From: Xanthobacteraceae bacterium
GTDB lineage: Bacteria > Pseudomonadota > Alphaproteobacteria > Rhizobiales > Xanthobacteraceae
Assembly: GCA_029266425.1 (NCBI GenBank)
Contig: JAQSWY010000039.1
Location: forward strand, 1-46,940
Reading direction: 5' to 3'
Length of the DNA stretch: 46,940 nt
In this document: positions 25,633 through 34,000 of the stretch, piece after piece
Position numbering within the stretch: position 1 is the first letter of the stretch
Layout of the letters: every line of letters begins with the position of its first letter
Made by a program: the position numbers and the translations under genes
The notes under the pieces: generated by a model
Databases searched by the model: none
What the model was told of the DNA's origin: nothing
The model's input: the letters and a program-made list of their open reading frames with translations, nothing else

Positions 25633-25887
25633 ATGGAGTCCAAATTGGTGAGCCGATTACAAAAATTTCCGAAGCGCTTCAGCCCGCTAATGTTCGGGAT
25701 CATCCAATCCTGCATCACATCCGCTGTCGCTGCGGGCATCTCCCATTCATCCGATCCGATTGCTGTGTTCTTTGGCCTCTGGATAAAGACCTGGCTTCTA
25801 TCGTGGATCACAATCGTGCCAATTGTGTTTCTCGCGACGCCAACTATCCGCAGAGTCGTAGAGCGCCTCACCTGCGAGCATAGGTGA
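25633..25887 (+). CDS. DUF2798 family small membrane protein
   Basis: An 84-aa protein with two membrane helices (about residues 20-40 and 45-70): FGIIQSCITSAVAAGIS, then WLLSWITIVPIVFLATPTIR, ending in RRVVERLT. This two-helix layout and the Trp-Leu-Leu-Ser-Trp block match DUF2798. Function unknown. No strong ribosome site is visible before the ATG. Stands alone between gene-free stretches. Confidence 0.8.
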   Translation: MESKLVSRLQKFPKRFSPLMFGIIQSCITSAVAAGISHSSDPIAVFFGLWIKTWLLSWITIVPIVFLATPTIRRVVERLTCEHR

Positions 25888-26191
25888 GAGCGTCCAAGAC
25901 CCATCCGTTCGGACGAAGAGAAAATGCTAATGCTCGAGTGCCCAGCACCGAGCGTTGACGTTCAAATCATCAATGGATGCGCTGGATCAACCCCGGAGAA
26001 GCGGGGCCCCCGGCAAGGAGCATAGCCATCGGTTATTATGGATATGCCAACAGAGCGGATGGACGTTGTTCCTCTGCCACCCCTAATTCCTGCTTGTAGC
26101 TGCCGGTGGTGGCGCTGGGCCTGTCACGCCCGCGGCCGCGGCATCGGATCGGGCGCCAGGGCAATCCGGTCACCCAGAAGAGGATAAGGTT
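25888..26191. other. Gene-free stretch
   Basis: No gene recognised. A small hairpin CCCCG-GAGAAG-CGGGG lies at 25991-26006 and AGAGGATAAGG before the ATG at 26192 is the next gene's ribosome site. Confidence 0.5.
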
Positions 26192-26629
26192 ATGGCTCGT
26201 ACAGATGCTGTCGCGATTGTCGAAAATTTCTGGCGTGAGGTATGGCAACAGCCGCAAAATCCAGACGCCATCGATCGTCTGGTACATGACGACTTTGTCA
26301 TAACCTCCGGCGGTCACGACATCCGCTCACGCGAAGCCTTCAAAAGGTGGGTCGTCGAGTTCCAGTCCAAGGTCCGCGACTTCCAGTTCCATGTGATCGA
26401 GACCTTCCAGAGCGAGGACGGATCGCGGGTCGCCTCGCGCTGGCGGATAACCGGCCGCAATAGCGGACTGATGGGCACCGAACCAAATGACGTGCCATTC
26501 GAGATGAGCGGCACGGCAGTCTGGGAAATAGACGAGGACGGGCTGCTCCGTCACAACTGGGTCGAACGCAATGCCTATGAAGTGCATGGTGTCCTTGTGA
26601 GCACGGATGCTCGGAAGAACATCTTCTGA
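26192..26629 (+). CDS. NTF2/SnoaL-like protein
   Basis: A 145-aa cone-shaped alpha+beta barrel protein by sequence pattern: N-terminal helices (AIVENFWREVWQQPQNPDAI), HDDFVITSGG, then the WRITGRNSG and SGTAVWEIDEDGLLRHNWVER strands typical of the SnoaL-like/ester cyclase group. These act as small enzymes or ligand binders; a specific activity cannot be named. A good ribosome site (AGAGGATAAGG) precedes the ATG. Confidence 0.85.
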   Translation: MARTDAVAIVENFWREVWQQPQNPDAIDRLVHDDFVITSGGHDIRSREAFKRWVVEFQSKVRDFQFHVIETFQSEDGSRVASRWRITGRNSGLMGTEPNDVPFEMSGTAVWEIDEDGLLRHNWVERNAYEVHGVLVSTDARKNIF

Positions 26630-27024
26630 GGACATTTCACGTCGTTGACGGGATCAGCCATCGCATAGCGTTCCGTACGCTCGGCGCGATGCGGTTCGCC
26701 AGCGTTTCGGTCTTGGCTGCCAGGGTCGGCACCTTCGAATGTCGGCCAACGGCCATCAAGACGCGCTTGCCAGGACCATGATGGGAATGGTCGGAAGGGT
26801 GCCGCCATACGCCCAGCACTCCCAGCATGAGGAGGCCGACGACGATTTGCGGCCAACCCGGCCAGACGGCAGTGTCGCAAATTAGCGACGCCGCCTCCGG
26901 CGGAGTCGATGACAGGACGGCACGATCTTTCGCGGCACAATCCAGGGAATGATGGCGAGCGGCGGAAGAGGCCGGCATCGGCCGGTCTCTTCGCGTCACA
27001 AGAACTCCTGAACGGCAAGCGCCC
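26630..27024. other. Gene-free stretch, possible remnant
   Basis: Open frames on both strands overlap here and none shows a family signal. A minus-strand piece containing WPQIVVGLLMLGVLGVW reads like one membrane helix, perhaps the trace of a lost membrane protein gene. Confidence 0.4.
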
Positions 27025-27765
27025 TCAGGTGTTGAGGCCGCCATCCACGGTGAGGATGGTGCCTGTAATGTGCCTTGCAGCAGGGCTCGCGAGGAAGGCC
27101 ACGGCAGCCGCCACATCTTGCGGCTCGCCATAGCGGCCAAGGGGGATCAAGGCGCGCTGGAAGTCGGCAAAATCACCATTGGCCGGATTCATATCGGTAT
27201 TGGTCGATCCCGGCTGGACCAGGTTCACGGTGATATCACGAGATCCGAGTTCGCGAGCGAGTCCCCGCGTAAACGAGTGGAGCGCGGATTTTGTCATGTA
27301 ATACACCGTACCGGTGTCACCCACGATGCGCTCGGCACCGACAGAGCCGATCGTGAGGATGCGGCCTCCCGCTTTCAGGTAGGGAATGGCGGCCTGCGAA
27401 GCCAGCACGGGCGATCGTATGTTGACATCCATCAGCGTATCGATGTGCTCGACGCTGACATTGGCGATCGCATCGTAAAGCACGATTGCAGCATTGTTGA
27501 CGAGGATGTCGAGACCGCCAAGCGCCTGGGCGGCATCATCGACCGATCGCTTGACCGCTGCCGGATCGGCGCTGTCGGCCTGGATGGCGAGCGCCTTGCG
27601 GCCCTTGCTCTCGATCGCCCGTACGACCTCGGCGGCACGATCGACTGAGCGCTCATAGGTGATGGCGACGTCCGCGCCCTTGTCGGCAAGCGCCAATGCG
27701 ATGGCGGCACCGATGCCACGCGAAGCCCCCGTTACCAGGGCACGCTTGCCAGCTAGTTCTGTCAT
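27025..27765 (-). CDS. SDR-family oxidoreductase
   Basis: A 246-aa short-chain dehydrogenase with the cofactor motif VTGASRGIG (near residue 12), NNAAIVLYDA, the catalytic Ser in TIGSVGAERIV and YYMTKSALHS with catalytic Tyr and Lys, ending TGTILTVDGGLNT. Arg after the glycine motif and the acidic/basic pattern suggest NADP(H) but this is uncertain. It is divergent from a TetR gene, and an operator candidate overlaps its ribosome site, so repression by that TetR protein is likely. Substrate unknown. Confidence 0.94.
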   Translation of the reverse strand: MTELAGKRALVTGASRGIGAAIALALADKGADVAITYERSVDRAAEVVRAIESKGRKALAIQADSADPAAVKRSVDDAAQALGGLDILVNNAAIVLYDAIANVSVEHIDTLMDVNIRSPVLASQAAIPYLKAGGRILTIGSVGAERIVGDTGTVYYMTKSALHSFTRGLARELGSRDITVNLVQPGSTNTDMNPANGDFADFQRALIPLGRYGEPQDVAAAVAFLASPAARHITGTILTVDGGLNT

Positions 27766-27774
27766 GGCCTTCTC

Positions 27775-27855
27775 TTTCTGTATTGATTGATACAGAAACA
27801 GCTAGGAACGTTGCCGCACCATGTCAATGGTTTATATATCGATCGATGCAGAAAC
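27775..27855. promoter_or_regulatory. Paired operator between SDR and TetR genes
   Basis: TATTGATTGATACAGAAAC (27781-27799) and TATCGATCGATGCAGAAAC (27837-27855) match at 16 of 19 positions. The first lies within a perfect 9-bp inverted repeat TTTCTGTAT-N6-ATACAGAAA (27775-27798) next to the SDR start; the second covers the TetR start codon (27846). This would let the TetR protein control both genes. Confidence 0.75.
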
Positions 27856-28514
27856 CGGATCAGCCGCCGCAAGCCAACGAGACTGCCGCCCGCGGCCGCG
27901 GGCGGCCACGGGCGTTCGACCGGGAGGCGGCCTTGGCGAAGGCGACCCGCCTGTTCTGGATCAAAGGTTTCGAGGCGACGTCGATCGCCGACCTCACCCA
28001 CGCGATGGGCATCGGATCGCCGAGCCTGTACGCGGCCTTCGGTTCGAAGGAGGCGCTTTATGCCGAAGCGTTGCGTTATTACCGCGAGAGCAACGAGGCG
28101 CTGGTCTGGGCAGGCTTCTTTTCCGCCGGCACGGCCCGGGAAGCGGTCATGTCCTTTCTCATGGATTCGGCCGCGGCCCTGACCGGCTGCATCGTGGATA
28201 TCCCCCGCGGCTGCATGGTGGCACTGTCGTCGGTCGGCTGCGAGGGCCATGCGGAACTCGGCGAACTCGTGCGAACCGCCCGCGCCGCGACGCTCGACCG
28301 CCTGAAGGTGCGCCTGAACCAGGCGATATCAGAAGGCGAAATTCCGGCCTCGACCGACGTCCACGCGCTCGCCCGCTTCGTGCAGACCGTTCAGAGCGGC
28401 ATGTCGATACTCGCCCGCGACGGGGTAAGCCGTGGCGACCTGGAGGCAGTAGCCGAGGTGGCGATGCTGGGTTGGGACGCGCGCACCGGGGATGCGAGAG
28501 GCAAGCAAGGCTGA
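27846..28514 (+). CDS. TetR/AcrR-family regulator
   Basis: A 222-aa regulator. An N-terminal linker rich in Pro/Arg (to RGRGRPRAFDREAAL) leads into the TetR helix-turn-helix (GFEATSIADLTHAMGIGSPSLYAAFGSKEAL), with a ligand-binding C-terminal domain that contains CIVDIPRGCMVAL. The first in-frame ATG with sensible sequence is at 27846. There is no Shine-Dalgarno; an operator-like repeat covers the start. It most likely represses itself and the divergent SDR gene, releasing on an aldehyde, quinone or similar inducer. Confidence 0.93.
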   Translation: MQKPDQPPQANETAARGRGRPRAFDREAALAKATRLFWIKGFEATSIADLTHAMGIGSPSLYAAFGSKEALYAEALRYYRESNEALVWAGFFSAGTAREAVMSFLMDSAAALTGCIVDIPRGCMVALSSVGCEGHAELGELVRTARAATLDRLKVRLNQAISEGEIPASTDVHALARFVQTVQSGMSILARDGVSRGDLEAVAEVAMLGWDARTGDARGKQG

Positions 28515-28587
28515 CCCGCGTTTTCAAATATCAATGCACGGAGCCAGTCGCTAGCGGCGCGACGAAGGTGTTCAATGCTGCCCGGCT

Positions 28588-28612
28588 GGAACGTTGATCG
28601 CCAAATCGCGTT
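28588..28612 (+). promoter_or_regulatory. EcfG-type (general stress) promoter
   Basis: GGAAC (28588-28592), 17-nt spacer, then GTT (28610-28612) preceded by C: an exact match to the alphaproteobacterial general stress sigma factor consensus. It lies 27 nt before the start of the DUF6894 gene, an ideal distance. Confidence 0.75.
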
Positions 28613-28638
28613 TTCATCCAATCTACTGGAGCGCGCGA

Positions 28639-28866
28639 ATGCCTCAATACGTGTTCGAAGTAAACGGCGACACGGACTTGGATGAGATTAAATTGCCGAA
28701 CGACCAAGCCGCTTGGGCTGAGCTTGTAACACTCTGTGGTGAGATGTTAAAGGACGCTGACGGGCGATTTTCATCGCATGCAGATCTGACAATCGTCGCT
28801 AAAGAGGGTGGGCGACGCGTAGCGGAAATCCGCGTCAGTGCGTCAAAGCCCGACACCAGATTTTAG
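28639..28866 (+). CDS. DUF6894 family small protein
   Basis: A 75-aa protein that starts MPQYVFEVNGD, as DUF6894 proteins do (MPRYxFxV...), and ends with a beta-rich half (LTIVAKEGGRRVAEIRVSA). TGGAG lies upstream of the ATG at 28639; a frame from 28594 would extend it without homology. The strong EcfG-type promoter suggests induction under general stress, as is common for this family in rhizobia. Molecular role unknown. A frameshifted relative is at 33690. Confidence 0.85.
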   Translation: MPQYVFEVNGDTDLDEIKLPNDQAAWAELVTLCGEMLKDADGRFSSHADLTIVAKEGGRRVAEIRVSASKPDTRF

Positions 28867-28990
28867 TACCGCCGCCTCGGCTTCTCCAAAGTGAGGTCGC
28901 TCTTATTTCAGCAAGAGAGGGAGCGTGCGCGTTTGGTGAGCATTCAAATCAAAGAGGCTTACTGGCGCGCTGTTCTCGATCGGAAACGTC

Positions 28991-29520
28991 ATGCCTCCTC
29001 GTTACCAGAGTGGCAGCGGCGCTGCTGCCGCTATTGCAGGTCATCCGCTCGACCCCTTGATCGTCCGCTGCCAATCGGTGCGTTCGTCGGCGCGTTCGTT
29101 AGTGATATTGCATATCTGTCGACACACGATGCGTTCTGGTCCATCGCCGCTTATTGGTTGATCGTTGCCGGCTTAATTGCGGGCGCGGTAGCGGCGCTGC
29201 TAGGCATCATCGACGTAATGTCAATTCGCCGAGCGCGAACGAAGGGCATTGGCTGGGCGCACGCCGGCTTGAATGTTGTAGCAATGGCCATCTCGCTCGT
29301 GAGTTATCTGATGCGTCACACCAATCCGGAAGGCGTCGCAGGTGACGCAGGAGTCTACTTGACCGGCAGTGTCGTAGCGCTCCTCAAAGTGAGCGGCTGG
29401 CTCGGCGGCGAACTCGTTTTCCAGCACGGGGTTTCTGTGGGAACCAACATCGGAGCTGTCGGCGAGACCGCTGATCATGAGATTGGTCCCTCAGGACGGC
29501 CAGATACCGGTCAGGCCTGA
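28991..29520 (+). pseudogene. DUF2231 membrane protein gene with a frameshift
   Basis: Two plus-strand frames together encode a DUF2231 protein. From the ATG at 28991 the first frame reads MPPRYQSGSGAAAAIAGHPL then DPLIVR; the second frame continues LPIGAFVGAFVSDIAYLS, with about four membrane helices to the stop at 29520. The family normally reads HPLHPLIVxFPIG, so the switch near 29064-29070 is a single-base loss. The protein is a four-helix membrane domain often near cytochrome or stress genes. Either a recently broken gene or a sequencing error; an upstream in-frame extension of the second frame to 28891 carries no homology. Confidence 0.8.
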
Positions 29521-30104
29521 TGCATCAACGGCGCGGCCCCACTCTGTCACCACTGACCTCGAGTGATGAGCCTGCGCCCGCCCGGATGCCGTCGAGCATG
29601 CCAACGCGCGGCGCAGAATTGATTTCGGATCTTAGGTCAGGACTCATTGCCCAAGTCGAGAAATCACTGTCGGCGCAGCGCGAAGGCGTTTGCCGAGCCA
29701 GCCCTGTCTGGAACCCACCACATCAAATCTTGCGACTGTCATATGCCCAATGCAGCAAAGCCTGCCGCTGATGCGGTCGGCCAAATGTATCCGTCACCTT
29801 CTGGAGGCCGGCCCGGCGAAGTACCCCAAAGCGCTCGCCAGCTATCGGGCCAAGGAGGTCACCCCGAAGGGCCGGCGAGGGCCGTTCCCGTACCACTTAA
29901 GCCGACCGATTGCGCCAGCTCGAAAATCGTCAAGCTCGTCCTTGCGAGCAACCGCAACGCGCCATCGTCTCTGCTGCTTCCATCGGATCTTTGAGCATGC
30001 GGTCGATTGCGGGGAATGCCGGCGAGGCGTCGCGATGCCGCTCGCGCCAGAGGGTGACCTTAGACGGATCGAATGTGCCGTCTTGCCCTCATCGATAGGC
30101 AGGT
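29521..30104. other. Degenerate stretch, no gene recognised
   Basis: Frames on both strands overlap with none clearly coding. A minus-strand piece around 29960-30080 reads DPSKVTLWRERHRDASPAF, which looks like part of a helix-turn-helix or phage small-terminase type protein, but it is short and isolated. Probably remnant DNA. Confidence 0.4.
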
Positions 30105-30815
30105 TCAAAAGCAGAAGGGGCCGGCCTCTGGTCTCGAAGCCGGCGCGCCTTCGCCGATATTGATGAAGGTGACGTCGTCGCTCTCGATGGAGACGACCGC
30201 CTCGCCCCAGCTCTTGCCGGAGCCAATCACGAAGGAGTCGGTGCCGACATTCGCGACCGCGACATCGGCATCGAAGATCCTGATCGCATTGCCGACGCCG
30301 TCCTGGTCGAAGTCGCCGACCAGGACGCTTGAGGCGCCGGTGTTCACCATGACCCGATCCCAGCCGCCTGCGCGGACGCCCTTGTCGTTGGCAAGGGCAA
30401 CGCTGAATTCGCCCGTGGTGACAGCGATATTGTTGCCCGGGCCAATCGCGTAATTGATCGCGGTGATGGCGTCGTCACCGGCGCCGATGAAACTCTGGGT
30501 TCCGATCTGAACGGATACATCGCCCAAGCCCCCTATGAGCTTGTCGGCGACGATGCCGTCATTCGCGGCGAAGATCACACTTTGGGTGCCGGTCGTGACA
30601 TCGATTGCGCCAAACGAGGCGTAGGAGCTGGCATTGATACCGTCGTCACCCGCAACGATCCAGCTCTGCTCACCGGTGATGATTTCGATGTTGCCCCCGG
30701 CGAGAGCCTGGGTCGCTTCGATGCCGTCGTCGTCCGCGAGGATGACGCTGCGAAAGCCGGTGTCCACATCGAGGCTGGTGAAGCCAGCGTCGAGTAGTCC
30801 GCTTGGCGCTCGCCA
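30105..30815 (-). pseudogene. Repeat-rich beta-solenoid-like protein, 5'-truncated
   Basis: An open frame of about 236 codons made of seven degenerate ~28-residue repeats of the form TG-x-QS-[VWF]-I-x-A-x-DDGI-x-A, for example TGEQSWIVAGDDGINAS, TGTQSVIFAANDGIVAD and TGEFSVALANDKGVRAG. Regular Gly/Asp turns and alternating hydrophobics suggest a beta-solenoid or beta-helix surface protein. No ATG start exists: the frame is open only back to a stop at 30816-30818, and the first possible start is GTG at 30767 inside the first repeat. This fits the C-terminal piece of a larger, cut gene. A 16-bp perfect palindrome (30822-30837) lies right at the cut end. Confidence 0.6.
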
Positions 30816-30923
30816 TCACCCGGCGGGCATGCCCGCCAGTCGTGCATATCGCCGGGAGGGAATATCGGTAGGCTCCCGACAAACTTGGCCAACTTGGCCA
30901 GGTTTCCTGAGTGTCCGACTACA

Positions 30924-30947
30924 GAGGGGCGGCATCGACCGCCCCTC
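30924..30947 (-). terminator. Hairpin after the esterase gene
   Basis: A perfect 9-bp stem GAGGGGCGG (30924-30932) and CCGCCCCTC (30939-30947) with a 6-nt loop, 18 nt beyond the esterase stop. No U-tract follows, so a Rho-independent role is probable but not certain. Confidence 0.6.
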
Positions 30948-30965
30948 CGTTATCCCGCTCTAGCA

Positions 30966-32165
30966 CTACTTGAATGCCTTCTGGGCAAAATCACGCAGGC
31001 CTTGGCGCCAGACTGCCCACTCATGATCGCCCGGTCTCGCCTCGGTCAGAACGGCGACGTTATTGGCTTTGAATAGCGCCCACACCTTCTGACTGTCCGG
31101 ATAGCCGGCGTCCTCCGTTCCCACGGTCCAATATACGAGCTTGGCCTTGCCGAGCGTATCGCGCAAAGCGGTCCACTCCGCTTCGGACTTCAGCCCCTCC
31201 ATTTCCTTGCGAAGCGGGTTCACCCGGGAGCGGGAGAAACTGAAGATGCCCACATAGCCGAAAGCACCCGGGTGTTCCCGGGCAATGGCCATCGTCTGCG
31301 ACGCGCCGCGCGAGAGTCCCGCAATCGCCCGGTCGCCCGCATCCTTCGATACCGAATAATTGGCTTCCACATAAGGGATGACGGCGCCAAGCATTTCGGC
31401 GGTGAGCGGATCCGGCGAAGCACCGGAAGGCGTGCGGAAATCCGCCTGATAGCCGTCCACCATGACGACGAGCATCCTCTTAGCTTTACCTTCCGCGATC
31501 AGTTTGTCGAGGATGAAGCCCGCGCGTCCGATAGTTCCCCATTCGTCCTCTGCACCATTGCCCCCGTGCAGCAGATAGAGCGTTGGGAGCGTTTCCGTCT
31601 TTAGACCGTAGCCTGGCGGCGTGTAGACGCGCATACGCCGCTCGAACGCGACGCTCGGGACACGATAGAACACCTCGGCGACGGCGCCATGCGGGATCGA
31701 TGGATCGTTCCTGGCAAAATCTTCGCCGCCAGCGACTTCCAGCATGTTCTCGACGCGCTGGCGTCCCGCCACGGTCCAGAGATTGTTCGGATCGAGCGTA
31801 TCGACACCGTCGATCTCGTAATAATAGCTGTAATGCCCCGGCTTCAATGGTGCAGACGTGTAGGTCCACACGCCGTCCGTACCTTTGGTCATCGGCAAGG
31901 CTTCGGCCTTCAGCCCACCGAGAGTGACCTTTTCAGCCTTTGGCGCATATAGCCGAACAGTGGCCTCGCCTGTCTGGGCGATTTCCGGAGAAACCAATTC
32001 CGGCTTCGGGTTCGCACGCTTCGCCCGGCAGGTGCTGTCGCAGCCCACCCAGGTCGAGGGAATGCCGCTGTCGGAAGCAGGCTGTTGCGCGAGCGCTGGT
32101 CCAGGGCTCGAAAGCACGAATGCTACGAGCATCAATCGAGGCATCTTTCTGGATACCGAGGGCAT
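30966..32165 (-). CDS. Secreted esterase with CBM48-like N-terminal domain
   Basis: A 399-aa exported alpha/beta hydrolase of the esterase D/enterochelin esterase-like family. A signal peptide (cleavage near ALAQ, residue 27) is followed by an N-terminal beta-sandwich with ATVRLYAPKAEKVTLGG and GHYSYYYEIDGVDTLDPNN, the fold also found in ferulate and enterochelin esterases. The hydrolase has the nucleophile in AGLSRGASQ and a likely catalytic His in PGDHEWAVWR. An AGGGAGCGG lies before the ATG at 32165. Likely substrates are feruloyl/acetyl esters or siderophore esters in the periplasm; the exact one is unknown. Confidence 0.92.
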   Translation of the reverse strand: MPSVSRKMPRLMLVAFVLSSPGPALAQQPASDSGIPSTWVGCDSTCRAKRANPKPELVSPEIAQTGEATVRLYAPKAEKVTLGGLKAEALPMTKGTDGVWTYTSAPLKPGHYSYYYEIDGVDTLDPNNLWTVAGRQRVENMLEVAGGEDFARNDPSIPHGAVAEVFYRVPSVAFERRMRVYTPPGYGLKTETLPTLYLLHGGNGAEDEWGTIGRAGFILDKLIAEGKAKRMLVVMVDGYQADFRTPSGASPDPLTAEMLGAVIPYVEANYSVSKDAGDRAIAGLSRGASQTMAIAREHPGAFGYVGIFSFSRSRVNPLRKEMEGLKSEAEWTALRDTLGKAKLVYWTVGTEDAGYPDSQKVWALFKANNVAVLTEARPGDHEWAVWRQGLRDFAQKAFK

Positions 32166-32461
32166 TATATTCCGCTCCCTTGTTTATCGCTCTTGTGCTC
32201 GGCGGGACTGCAAGCAGGAACCCGTGGCGTAATAGGTTTTTGTAGCTCGAAAATGCTACGAGCCGAGGTGTCGACAGTCAACACAATACAGCTACAGGTT
32301 ATTTAGGGCGTTCGCCGGATCACGGCCTCGGCGGAGGCTACGAGGACTTTTTTCTGCGGTTTCGCAGGGCCTGAACGGGCCGCTGAAGGGGAATCCGCCG
32401 CGCTGAACAGGCTTGCACTGACGGCCTCACCGAGAGGTTTCCTCAGCCTTCTGCCTCGCGC

Positions 32462-32486
32462 TTTTCTGGTCAACTTGACCAGAAAA
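32462..32486. promoter_or_regulatory. 25-bp perfect palindrome
   Basis: TTTTCTGGTCAA (32462-32473), a central C, then TTGACCAGAAAA (32475-32486): a perfect 12-bp inverted repeat. Too exact and too short-spaced to be chance. It could be an operator, a resolvase or transfer-origin site, or a mobile-element end. No nearby gene explains it. Confidence 0.8.
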
Positions 32487-32546
32487 AGGGGGCGGGGACG
32501 ACCGGAGAGCGGGATGGCGCTGGCGGCTCTCAATTTCGACGTATCC

Positions 32547-32570
32547 GGTATGTATGTTCACATACATACC
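32547..32570. promoter_or_regulatory. 24-bp perfect palindrome before the desaturase
   Basis: GGTATGTATGT (32547-32557), TC, then ACATACATACC (32560-32570): a perfect 11-bp inverted repeat. It lies 44 nt before the desaturase ATG, in the place for an operator of a TetR-like dimer. Confidence 0.8.
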
Positions 32571-32614
32571 TACCCCACAGATCCGCATGATCCATGTGCC
32601 TACACGGAGATCCT

Positions 32615-33661
32615 ATGCCCACAACTGCATCAACCGATGGGAGGCAAAACGCTGCGGTAAGTTGGACACGCAAGCTGAATAACTATCGGCAGAGTTCGTA
32701 TTATCGCGGCGCGTTTGAACTTTCTGTGACGGCGGTCCCTTTTACTCTTGCGTGGTGTGCCATGCTTCTCGCGGTAAGATGGGATGCGCTGTGGCTTTAT
32801 GCATTGCTACTGCTCCCTGCTTCAGGGCTCTTAGTCCGGCTGTTCATGATTCAGCATGATTGCGGTCATGGCTCATTTCTCCCGCACCGAAGCGGCAATG
32901 AGTGGACCGGGCGGATCATTGGCGTTCTAACTTTGACGCCCTTTGACCATTGGAAGCGCAGCCACGCCATCCATCATGCTAGTTCTGGTAATCTCGACCA
33001 TCGCGGTATAGGTGACATCGATACTCTTACCGTTCGCGAGTATTTGGCTCTGCCTAAGTGGGGGCGGTTTTGCTACCGCGTGTATCGAAATCCGGCGGTG
33101 ATGTTTGGGCTTGGCCCGATCTATGTCTTTCTCCTGCAGAGCCGACTGCCTTTTGGAGCATTCCGCAAAGGTTGGATGCCATGGCTTAGCACGATGTTGA
33201 CCAACGCGGCTGTAATCCTTGTCGCAGCTTTGCTTATTTATGCTGTCGGGTTTTGGCCATTCCTGCTGGTGCATTTGCCAATTGTTTTCCTCGGCGCTGC
33301 CGCCGGCGTTTGGCTGTTTTACGTGCAGCATCAATTCGACGGGACGCACTGGGCCGGAGAGGAGAACTGGAGCTTCCACGAGGCGGCGCTCCATGGCAGC
33401 TCACACTATGATCTACCTGCGCCTCTCCGGTGGTTTACCGCTAACATTGGCATGCATCATGTGCACCATCTGTGCAGCCGTATTCCGTATTATCGGTTGC
33501 CCGACGTGCTACGCGACCATCCCGAACTGCGTGACATCGGGCGCCTCACGCTTTGGCAGAGCTTCAAGTGCGTGCGTCTGACGCTCTGGGACGAAAAGCA
33601 CTCGCGCCTTGTCTCGTTTAGCGCGGTAGGCCCCAAGGACGCGCGCTCAGGCTGCCTTTAG
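32615..33661 (+). CDS. Fatty acid desaturase
   Basis: A 348-aa integral-membrane di-iron desaturase. The three His boxes are complete: HDCGH (81-85), HAIHH (117-121) and HHVHH (281-285), with four to six membrane helices between. It introduces a double bond in a membrane lipid acyl chain (acyl-lipid omega-6/delta-12-like style by eye). ACGGAG precedes the ATG at 32615; an ATG at 32594 is out-competed. The gene is clearly lower in GC than the first half of the window, a sign of transfer. A 24-bp palindrome upstream suggests tight control. Confidence 0.93.
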   Translation: MPTTASTDGRQNAAVSWTRKLNNYRQSSYYRGAFELSVTAVPFTLAWCAMLLAVRWDALWLYALLLLPASGLLVRLFMIQHDCGHGSFLPHRSGNEWTGRIIGVLTLTPFDHWKRSHAIHHASSGNLDHRGIGDIDTLTVREYLALPKWGRFCYRVYRNPAVMFGLGPIYVFLLQSRLPFGAFRKGWMPWLSTMLTNAAVILVAALLIYAVGFWPFLLVHLPIVFLGAAAGVWLFYVQHQFDGTHWAGEENWSFHEAALHGSSHYDLPAPLRWFTANIGMHHVHHLCSRIPYYRLPDVLRDHPELRDIGRLTLWQSFKCVRLTLWDEKHSRLVSFSAVGPKDARSGCL

Positions 33662-33689
33662 AATCGAGCCGCTTAAAAGGTTCAGTTTC

Positions 33690-33915
33690 ATGCCGCGCTA
33701 TCGCTTCAGGCTGACCGATGAGGACCAGGAGACGTCCGTCGAGTTAGCAGACGACGACGCGGCGTGGGCACATCTTCTGGTCTTGAGCAATGCGTGTTGA
33801 CCAGAGGGTGAACGAGCGTCTGCCCATTGGTTCTGCATGGGAGATTACCGCGACCGACCAGTGCGGACAGGACGTGGGATCGATTCGGATCGTCGCAACG
33901 CGGCGTCAGCGTTAG
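33690..33915 (+). pseudogene. DUF6894 small protein gene split by a frameshift
   Basis: The first frame from ATG 33690 reads MPRYRFRLTDEDQETSVELA and DDDAAWAHLLVLSN, then stops at 33798-33800. The +1 frame continues ERLPIGSAWEITATDQCGQ and DVGSIRIVATRRQR to a stop at 33913-33915. Joined, they give one DUF6894-type protein, matching the gene at 28639 in layout (MPxYxF start, AAWAxL helix, xIxATDxxGxxVxxIRxxA end). A one-base loss near 33790-33800 is the simplest cause. Alternatively, overlapping ORFs (ATG at 33790) could be translated by coupling. Confidence 0.7.
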
Positions 33916-34000
33916 CCGATGGCTCCACGGCCAAGCTGCCTGGCCTCGCGTCACGCCCGCGTCCGCGCCATTGCTCGGACATCTTCCGACGAGCGTGAGG

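Larger units (their letters stand above)
32166..32614. other. Gap with two large palindromes, no recognised gene
   Basis: A 449-bp stretch without a recognised gene. A minus-strand frame (32303-32533) is rich in Arg, Ala and Ser and lacks a clear start signal or family match. The main content is the two palindromes listed separately. Confidence 0.5.

Noticed and set aside
25386..25883. 165-codon plus-strand frame
   Set aside because: Cys/His/Arg-rich unnatural composition; overlaps the better-supported DUF2798 gene in another frame.
26575..27140. Minus-strand frames of 147 and 167 codons
   Set aside because: They overlap each other and two recognised genes and show no family motif beyond one hydrophobic stretch.
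32303..32533. 76-codon minus-strand frame in the palindrome gap
   Set aside because: No ribosome site or family signal, composition of a GC shadow; it would place the 25-bp palindrome inside a gene. Kept as low possibility only.
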